DNA of 64,000 nucleotides from positions 3,452,060 through 3,516,059 of the forward strand of contig CP137666.1 of NCBI GenBank assembly GCA_037976565.1, written 5' to 3'. The notes beneath the pieces were generated by a model. That model was not told the DNA's origin. It saw only the letters and a program-made list of their open reading frames with translations, and did not search any database. Source of the DNA: Mesocentrotus franciscanus. Taxonomy: Eukaryota > Echinodermata > Echinoidea > Camarodonta > Strongylocentrotidae. Positions 56,133 to 64,000 of this stretch are shown piece by piece. Numbering within the stretch: the stretch's first letter is position 1; every line of letters begins with the position of its first letter. The position numbers and the translations under genes are program-made.

Positions 56133-59100
56133 CTGTGGTAGGAGACAAATAATGATGCTGTCTAAAATTGTGTCACTGATTACTATTATGGATCGCATTC
56201 CTTGATAAAATTTCCTAATCTGAGTGATTCTGTGAATTGTGTCCAATACGACACATGTGTTTTGTCCATTTATTACGTCCAGAAATGCAAACTCTCTAGA
56301 TACAACCATTGAATATTCTACCAGAAACAACCAAAGGTTAACCGTCATAATGAGAGATTTTCATTATTGGATGAAAAAAAATGGATAAAAGCCATATGCG
56401 TATGGGACACATTGAACGGAATGGCTCATCTGTATCTATCAAAGTTCCTAGGATTGCTGACATGGGTGTGAGGGTTGAGGGAAATCGAGGAGTGAAGAGG
56501 AGGTTTTCTTGTTAAAAATTATTAATATTTAAATTACTATTTAATTAAACATATCAATAAAGTTGTTATTATGATTTGCATAAATCAAAATGTATTACAT
56601 ATTGGAGAGTCATACAGAGTCAAACCCTGACACCATTTCAAAATCTCACAACACAGTAACTCTACAAAACTCATCTCAAGCCGGTTCCATGAAGACTGAT
56701 TCTAAGCCTTTCTAGGGAATGTTATATTTTGTCCTGTCTACTCTTGGTCGATGTTGGTCTCATTGGTGTGTCTGGTAAATCAGGTTAACCTTGGACAGGG
56801 TTAGAATATGAGTGACTCACATATCATTATTCATTCTAGTACAACAAATCTATAATTTCTAATAAACTCACATCTAAGCTTCTTGACATTCCATACTTCA
56901 GTCATCTCACCAGTTGGTTGGCCCATCCTATCTACACACAAACACCTACACAATATAAAAGGAGAAAATGTATCTGGGTAAAAGGGAAAAGCAATCATAC
57001 TTGTGGTAACAAGATATGCTCATGTATAAAAATTTAAAAAATGAATGTACAGCTTTAGACCCTGGCAAAAACATCAACCCATCTTTAATAGGCATTTTCA
57101 ATCAAGGTTTAGCATATATATATGGAAATGAAGTTTCTGTAACTTCAAAAGATATGCATATTTTTTCCCAAAACCTAAGTTGGATCATTCTTAATTCATC
57201 ATCCTTAAATTTAAGAGAATCAATGCAACCACACATTCCTTGTTTATCATAATATACCAGAAGAAGTAAGTATCTCAGCATCTATATGGCACCAAGTTCC
57301 TGTTAAAAACAAAATAATCAAAGGCTCAGGCTTCTCCAATGAAGTCGTTATTTTCACATTTGCTGAAATAGCTAAATTTTGAAGCATAATCCGTGACAAT
57401 TTCAAAGAGAAGAAGGGAGTGAGTTCCACAAACGAGCAATGAATGAGGAGGCACAGTATCTATTTCCCTTGAGATGTGTTATGGGGACCTGGAGAGTGAG
57501 ACCAAATCAGGGCAAACCAGGATAAAGCTGGCGCTGTGCAATGAGGGAAGTCATGTATCCAGGAGCTAGATTATGGATGTAAGAATCAAGATAAAGTGGG
57601 ATGATAAACTTACATTGTTCCCATACACTGGATGCCGTTATAATAGCCATCCACGCTGCAGCTAGGTAGAGAGGAGGCCATAAGAGGTATAGCATTCTTA
57701 TGACTCTCCTTGATAGCCTCTAAGGTCACATCAAAGACAGCTTGGCAGGGTCTAGGTATCTCTGAGTTTCTAGTAGGTTCATCACGGTACATGGCACTAG
57801 GGTCATCTCGTTGTTGGGCTGATGAACCTGGATTTCAACAAAATAAGAAGGATTATTCATTACAACATGTTTATAATCATGTATGATTTAATTACTTTCA
57901 TCCCAATCTTGTTATCATTGCTATCAAATCTGCTTTTTATTACTAAATACATATATTACTACAATAATAATAACATCCAAACATCCCTACCATGACAACA
58001 ATTATGACTACTTATACTATCACCATCACTACTAGGATCAGAACTACTGCCATTACTACTGTATAACCAGAAACTTATGTGAATCATTATTGACAGAATT
58101 CCTTATTCAAGTTACATGATCCTGTATACAGTGTAAATACATGTATGTAAAATAGTGCCAAAAAAATCTGTATAAAGTCACAGTACATCTTATCAGTAAA
58201 AGGGCTACCAACGATCTTGAAGGTCTTTCTTCATTACATTGTCAAAAGTGGGTATGTTCATTTATTCAAAAAACTGCATGAAATTTGTGGTGATAGGATG
58301 TGGGAGTGGCAACTCCCCCATTGCGCAATATTGGCTTCATACGGAAATATCTGACTCGTTCGGCAACAGAGAAACTTGTGCACTCACTTATTTCTTCACG
58401 TCTGGATTTCGGCAACAGTCTACTCTATAATTTACCAAATTCACAAATTGCACAGTTACAAAAACTACAAAACGCAGCTGCACGCATCATTTCTCTGTCA
58501 AGCAAACATAGTCACATTACCCCTATCTTACAAAATCTCCATTGGTTGCCCGTAAAAGAACGTATAATTTTCAAAATCCTTCTTTTAGTTCATCAAATCA
58601 TGAACAGAACAGCTCCTGAATACAACCAGTCTTTAGTTCACCTCTACCAACCCACACATACGCTCCAATCCTCCAACTCTGGTCTTCTACATATACCACC
58701 TTCAAAGAAATCTTGGGGGGAACGAGCTTGTGCTCATGCCGGACCAGCCCTGTTGAATTCACTTCCACATGGGCTGAAGAACTCTGATTCTTCAATGTCT
58801 TTTAAGAGCAACCTTAAATCCCATTTGTTCAATTTTGCGTTTTGAAGACAGACATTCATTCATTCTTTCATTTTTGTATTTTCTTTCTTATGTAAATGTA
58901 CATGATTCTTTGTCATGATGTAATGTAATCCCTAATATTTTGAAGCGCCTTGAGCATTTAATTAAAATGGATAATGGCGCTATATAAATCTCATGTATTA
59001 TTATTATTATTTTTATTTCCTGCAGTCAAAAGGAGCTCCAAATATTCTAATAAAGTAAGGGTAGAAATATCAAGTATTTAGACACCTCGGCTTCTCGTCC

Positions 59101-62100
59101 TAGATTGCTCCTGAGATCTAGGAGACATTTATGACATGGTGTAGCACAATGGGATGGACGTCTGTCTCTGAATTTACTTTCATCATGTGCGTGCTTTAAA
59201 AGTCATGCCTTGATCAGACAAAAGTTGCTGCTGAATTGTGTGCATATTATGAGCATATTATAAAGTAAGGAAATTTTGTCACGATGTTCTCTTTATGTCC
59301 AATTTATGGGTGAATTTTCTAGCTTTAATCACAAATTATGAAAATACTCTACAGAGAAAATCAATATTTGTTGAATTTTTCCAGGTTTCTTGATAACATA
59401 TCAAAACACTATTATCAATGATAACAACTTACATCCTGATCCACTTGATGGTCTGATCGATTGGGGTAGTGCTCCAAGTGATTTGGTACCTCGGGGAATA
59501 CATATGCATCTAAATAAAAGAACATAAATCAGTCTGTGTTAAGCCCTTCTGAAGCCATATCCAGTTTATAAATGCACTAACAAAAACTTAAATTATTGTT
59601 ATTGTTTCAGTCAGGTAAACATCACAGCAATACTATCTAATACAAAAATAAAGATAATTTATGTCAAAATATGGCCAAAGGACCATAGAATGAAAGCTAA
59701 ATTTATAAGAGATGTCAAGGTATAATGGAAAAGTAATCAGTTGTGGTCCAAATGATGTAAAAATCTAGTGTCTCTGCCATGGCACCAATTCCTTTAGGCA
59801 AGACATTCATCTACATCTTCTGCCTATCTTGCCCGTATTGAAGTAAATGCATGCCCTGAAGAAATTCCTTGAAGGCTTGAGTGCCTTATCAGGAAACTTG
59901 GCTTGTCATACTGTAACCAACTAGATTTGGGTTGGCCAAATTGTGTATCTTGATGGCTATGATTACCTTAGAATCTATAAGCCCCCCATTCACTCTGTAC
60001 AGTAGCATTTTATTGCATGCAATTATAAATAGTGACTTCATTCCATCTCCATAGACATTACATCAAAGTATGCGTGTACACCAAATGAGAGGGGACTTGA
60101 TTCAGGAAACTATCATTGGTTGGGGTAATTATAACACGTAGAGGGAAATTATTTCAAAAGATCTTGTAATATCATGCTATCTTGAACAAAACCAAAGAGC
60201 TTACACTGGAGACCAGACGCATGGGAAGTCTGTGAAGAACTGGTCACAGTAGGGAAGAGGCATACCAAGAGGTGGGACTGTTCTCTCCGTTATCTGGTTG
60301 ATCCTCTGATGTGTCACATCCTCGTGTGATTGGCAAGGTTGGTCTTCTGGTGCTGTATCAAGAGCAAAAGTGTCGATATTACTATCCATGTTTTCATCTT
60401 TTTATTTAATTAATTTGTTTTTAATGGTTTATTGATAAGAATTGTTAGCAGCCACCGTGCAGGGCCAAATTGCAGATTTGTCTCGCAAAGGATGCCATAA
60501 CATAATGTATACAAATAAATGATACATAAAGCCAATAATAAAAGAATGTGGTAATACATCCAGCACATAAATAAGACAGAAAATGCATCTATTTGAATAC
60601 TGTAAACGCGAAAATATTTGCGGTACATTAATTTTCGCGGATTTTGCGCTAAGATCCGCAAGTGCAAATTTTAGAACTCCCGAAAATATAAGCATGACTT
60701 CTTACGCGTGTTTGGAACGGGCTGAATTGCATATTGCAACCCAAATTTTAGAACCCGCGAATATGTTTTGGGGTTGCTCAGCGCGAAAAAATTAATTACG
60801 CGAAAATAACAGTGTTTACAGTAATCAAGTATTGATATAACATTATTTGAGTTACAATCAATACAAATTTAAGATTTGCTAGAAAAAAGATATTGCCTGG
60901 CTTGAATACAGTGAAGGGTTAACACAAGAAACTAAAAGTCAATGGGTTGATATGATTCTTCAAAGACAGAAACCAAAAATATTGGATTCTGAAAGATCAG
61001 AGTACTGCGTAAATCTGTGGTGTTCGTAATTTGATTGGTGTGTAAAGGAGATAATTATATAAGAAAGAAAGTCAATGTATTTTGCTGTACATAATTTCTG
61101 ATATCATAATTATATTAGCATACAGCTAAAGAAATATCCGACGGCCAATTAAAGGAGCATACATGTGTTATAGATAAGAGAAGTAAGGTTGTCTTTGTTG
61201 AAATGGAGTAATAAGAAGGGTGGTACATACAAAAACTAGATGGAACTTCAACTGCGCGCAGTCGAAAATGATGCCTCCGCCATAGAGCAATTTTACAAAC
61301 CAAAATGGAAGCAATTTTTAAAATTCAAGTTTGATTGTAATCCATCTGTTGGTTCTAATGATAACACGATCACAAGCTATTTTGAGATACATAATGAGCC
61401 CTGTGACCTTTGACCTCGTGACCCCCAAATCTAATCAGTTCATTGACTCTGCAAGATACATACATGACCCAAGTTTGGCGGTAATCCATCAATCGGTTCT
61501 TGAGATAACGTGATCACAAGCTATTTTGCATACATAATGAGCCCTGTGACCTTAGACCTTTGACCTCGTGACCCCAAAATCTAATCAGTTCATTGACTCT
61601 GCAAGATACATACATGGCCCAAGTTTGGCGGTAATCCATCAATCGGTTCTTGAGATAAAGTGATCACGAGCTATTTTTGCATACATAATGAGCCCTGTGA
61701 CCTTTGACCTCGTGACCCCAAAATCTAATCAGTTCATTAGCTCTGCAAGATACATACATGACCCAAGTTTGGCGGTAATCCATCAATCGGTTCTTGAGAT
61801 AACGCGATCACGAGCTATTTTTGCATACATAATAGGCCCTGTGACCTTTGACCTTGGACCTCGTGACCCCAAAATCTAATCACTTCATTAGCTCTGCAAG
61901 ATACATACATGACCCGAGTTTGGCGGTAATCCATCAATTGGTTCTTGAGATAACGCGATCATAAGAACGGGACGTACATACGGACGTACGTACGTACAGA
62001 CGGACGGACAACCAGAAAACATAATGCCTCCGGCTACTTTGTAGCGGAGGCATAAGAACTTGTTTAACCATTATAGAATGTGAGATAAAAACTGGCATGT

Positions 62101-62659
62101 CGAGAGGATCTACAACATCTTGTGCTTTCATTTTCTTTGTTTTATGTAAGTATTGAATTGGAGCAGATGTGAATAAAAACAATCAGTGTTTACTGTGGGA
62201 TAGAAAAAAGTATTCCTCTGAAAAAGATTAGACATTCAAAAAAAAAAGATGGTGAGAAAAGTAAAAAAATGTCTAAAGTTAAGGCCAATTTGTAGGATAT
62301 TGGAGTTTTATGAAAACCTTTATTCTGATCATGAATGATGAAAGGCCTTTACTTCCATACATGTAGTATTTTGGTTTAGTCTTGTATAAGAAATATTTGA
62401 TACCCCTATTACTATGCAGCCACTAACTTGACCGATCATCCTGCCTTAATCGACTCAACTTACTTGGTCTCTCAGCAACTGGAGTACTAAATGATTGTAT
62501 AACCGAGAACGGTCCCTTTTCACCTCCCTGATAGACGGCTTGAGTTCTGTGGTGGACGACACCATTGGTAGGCAGGTCTGATACCACCACACCTAGATCA
62601 CTTGTATCAGAGCTCACAGAATCCCACTCGGTATCCTCCAAAGTCGGGTCTTCAGCCAT
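56125..62659 (-). CDS. protein with two thyroglobulin type-1 domains
   Basis: Six exons join in phase to give 238 aa from ATG 62659. Residues 1-66 are acidic and Ser/Thr-rich (MAEDPTLEDTEWDSVSSDTS), with no signal peptide. Domain 1 has Cys at 72, 101, 110, 116, 118, 141; domain 2 at 168, 197, 208, 213, 215, 237. This six-Cys spacing with P-x-C and C-x-C-V is the thyroglobulin type-1 fold, often an inhibitor of papain-like cysteine proteases or a binding module in secreted proteins. The usual CWCV is CICI in domain 1 and CLCV in domain 2. An acceptor-like TTGACAG at 62680 keeps frame into this exon, so a signal-peptide exon may lie upstream. Role unknown. Confidence 0.75.
56872..56945 (-). CDS. 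thyroglobulin-repeat gene exon 5 (domain 2, Cys 4-5)
   Basis: 74 nt, acceptor tatattgtgtag, donor T|GTGAGT, phase 1 out. Encodes CLCVDRMGQPTGEMTEVWNV then KKLR. CLCVDxxGxxxxG matches the CWCV-D-x-x-G core. Confidence 0.78.
57614..57827 (-). CDS. thyroglobulin-repeat gene exon 4 (domain 2, Cys 1-3)
   Basis: 214 nt, acceptor gaaatccag, donor AT|GTAAGT, phase 2 out. Encodes SSAQQRDDPSAMYRDEPTRN, PCQAVFDVTLEAIKESHKN and LPSCSVDGYYNGIQCMGT. Confidence 0.82.
58280..59015 (+). mobile_element. 5'-truncated LINE in a thyroglobulin-repeat gene intron
   Basis: Plus-strand reverse transcriptase end: YLTRSATEKLVHSLISSRLD, LQKLQNAAARIISLSSKHSH, LQNLHWLPVKERIIFKILLL and ALLNSLPHGLKNSDSSMSFK, stop at 58843. 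The 3' end has AGCGCC/GGCGCT pairing (58944-58981), then GCGCTATATAAAT and ATT repeats to 59012. L2/CR1-like by motif. Opposite in orientation to the host gene. Confidence 0.87.
59433..59509 (-). CDS. thyroglobulin-repeat gene exon 3 (domain 1, Cys 4-5)
   Basis: 77 nt, acceptor cttttatttag, donor T|GTAAGT, phase 1 out. Encodes CICIPRGTKSLGALPQSIRP and SSGSG; the next split codon is Cys 6. Confidence 0.75.
60205..60352 (-). CDS. thyroglobulin-repeat gene exon 2 (domain 1, Cys 1-3)
   Basis: 148 nt, acceptor cttgatacag, donor GT|GTAAGC, phase 2 out. Encodes PEDQPCQSHEDVTHQRINQI through LPYCDQFFTDFPCVWSP. Confidence 0.78.
60598..60823. mobile_element. MITE with TACTGTAAAC termini
   Basis: 10-bp exact terminal inverted repeats at 60598-60607 and 60814-60823. 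Multiple internal CGCGAAAATA / TTCGCG words. TA at each end. Non-coding. Confidence 0.82.
61330..61975. repeat. tandem array of about 148-bp units carrying TGACCT direct repeats
   Basis: Four full units and a partial fifth, each with GTAATCCATCAATCGGTTCT, GCATACATAATGAGCCCTGT and CTGCAAGATACATACATGAC. Each full unit has TGACCT half-sites with one-base spacing: 61404-61416, 61547-61566 (three half-sites, middle one AGACCT), 61698-61710 and 61842-61861 (third half-site GGACCT after a two-base spacer). Confidence 0.93.
61976..62055. repeat. ACGT/GGAC tract and GCCTCCG hairpin ending the array
   Basis: CGGACGTACGTACGTAC and GACGGACGGAC runs, then a hairpin ATGCCTCCG(G)CTAC / GTAGCGGAGGCAT (62024-62053). 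It may be the end of the mobile unit that carries the array. Confidence 0.75.
62464..62659 (-). CDS. thyroglobulin-repeat gene, first exon seen
   Basis: Codons 1-65 plus one base, donor A|GTAAGT. The open frame runs upstream to an acceptor-like site at 62680, so the ATG may be internal. Acidic with TEWDSV, a W-x-x-V pattern like an LC3-interacting motif, though context for that role is lacking. Confidence 0.65.
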
Positions 62660-62679
62660 GGTGTACTCCGTGTTGTATG

Positions 62680-64000
62680 CTGTCAATGAGGTAACATTAC
62701 AGTTAGGATGATCCTTGTTTTTTAATTCATTAAATTCTGATTCAAAGCATGAATTATTAACAAGGGAGGGTTCTGGTCATGTGATTGCATTGAAAAAGTA
62801 ATGTCTAGAAGCAAAGGGTTATAAAGGGTTGATTTTGTAGCACATACATGTAAGAATTGATGTTTCTATGAGGTTTTGGAGTTATCAAAATGATTTGAAA
62901 GTGACTCAGTCTTGCTGAAAGTCACATGCACTACATAGAAATGCATATATGGCACCATACAAACATGTGGTATGAAAATCTGGTCCAAATACTACAGACT
63001 TTTTGGTCATATTTCAAATATGAGGGCATTTGAAGAGCCATCTTTTTCAGGAGACAATTCTTCTATGGTATCATTCCACACTATCATAAAAAGAATAAAA
63101 ACTCACAAATTGTTTAAAACCTTTCCCAGAATTCAATCTTCTCATTAAAAGGTGATGAAATACCCGAGATTCAACTTGCATCAAAATGCACCAGGCTGAT
63201 CATAAAGATCAACTGACTTTCTGATATATTACAAGTCTGCATATAGTTGTTTAAAGTCTGTCTGAGATTAATTCATGAATCTCGCTAGTATCAACATTTC
63301 CTAACAGGGTTTGCTTTGTCATTCAGCATAATCATAGCTTGAAAAAAAAAAACACACTAGAATCAAACATATAAATGAGTGTGGCAGCTAGGTTATTGAT
63401 CATCTGAACCATCTATCCACCTTGGAAGAGGATGCTGCTCTCCTTACTAAAGGCTCGTTGAGATATGATGCAGCAAAACCACAGCGTTTTTTTTATGATC
63501 TTCTTCTTCTTCTCACTACGCCACAACGTTCACTCTTAGTTAAATTGTCCCAATCCAGTGTTGGACGCATTGTATCGCGCAGGGGTCAATGATTCTAGAT
63601 CTTCTTTTTTTATAAAGATAAAGGGTAATAGGCTTCAAATTTCTGTATCTTATAACACAGAGCTCATTAAATATATGCAAGTCCTTTAATTGTTGGGCCT
63701 AGTTGCCATTCATTTACACAGTAAAAAACTGTAACAGTTTTTGCAGCAGTTTACTGTGGCATATATATCTGAACAAGCCTTAATCCTCCCTCGTAATATT
63801 TAGGACAAATGGGTCTCCAATACTACATATATATTATTTAACACCGCATACATGTATGTGTGCATTTCAAATTTACCATATAAATGCATGCAGTGGATTA
63901 CACAACCATTCAGCAACACAATCATTCTTGGTTTTCAGACAATCTTCAAGTCACAATGTGAGAATAAATACTCTTAAAATTTGAAGATTGTCTAGCAGAG
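62680..64000. other. upstream flank of the thyroglobulin-repeat gene
   Basis: AT-rich sequence. No signal-peptide exon, other gene or repeat family was recognised here. It could be an intron if the true first exon lies beyond the window. Confidence 0.4.

Noticed and set aside
1..64000. CRISPR array or other prokaryotic system
   Set aside because: Spliced animal genes, LINEs and a SINE show eukaryotic DNA; the regular repeats are minisatellites without unique spacers of constant length.

Overview
The window is animal nuclear DNA: AT-rich, intron-rich, with GT/AG splice sites, many retroposons, MITE-like foldback elements and simple repeats, and an interstitial TTAGGG-type telomeric tract. The gene content (one hedgehog gene, XLF/NHEJ1, a spermidine/thialysine-type GNAT acetyltransferase, a thyroglobulin type-1 repeat protein) and the repeat types suggest a marine invertebrate, possibly a deuterostome such as an echinoderm or hemichordate. 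The species cannot be fixed from sequence alone. All gene models come from reading splice sites and reading-frame phases by eye.

Layout. 1-6.3 kb: last two coding exons of a hedgehog gene (+), exons at 3642-3900 and 5603-6267; the signal-peptide exon lies to the left of the window. 6.3-17.4 kb: gene-free, with a retroposon tail (8.2 kb), a degenerate array rich in TGTGGT/ACCACA sites (10.0-11.0 kb) and GTGCCCC-type repeats (14.4-15.6 kb). 17.5-24.6 kb: complete seven-coding-exon NHEJ1/XLF gene (-), 336 aa, convergent with hedgehog. 24.6-36.8 kb: repeat-rich spacer with a telomere-repeat foldback, perfect hairpins, a possible divergent promoter near 26.1 kb, a broken DDE transposase gene with a C-terminal PHD finger, a CGTACGTACG minisatellite and a second GTGCCCC array. 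36.9-41.1 kb: complete four-exon GNAT acetyltransferase (+), 190 aa, with a large nested foldback element in intron 1. 41.8-53.2 kb: a third GTGCCCC array split by a LINE, a nearly full-length CR1-like LINE (-) split by a tRNA-Ser-derived SINE, another LINE (+), and two decayed exons of a duplicate acetyltransferase. 55-62.7 kb: a six-exon gene (-) encoding two thyroglobulin type-1 domains, with a LINE, a MITE and a tandem array of TGACCT direct repeats in its introns.

Main points. The Hedgehog autoprocessing domain aligns without gaps to vertebrate Sonic hedgehog up to the catalytic T69/H72, yet has His in place of the catalytic Asp46, and later Ser in place of a conserved Cys. Hedgehog and NHEJ1 are neighbours, as IHH and NHEJ1 are in mammals, where NHEJ1 introns carry IHH enhancers. 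Several separate LINE copies share a two-tier hairpin in the 3' UTR with an invariant apical AAGC-NNN-GCTT stem and compensating changes in the lower stem; a SINE and a LINE share a second covarying tail hairpin. Both thyroglobulin domains have introns at the same two positions and phases, the mark of an internal exon duplication.
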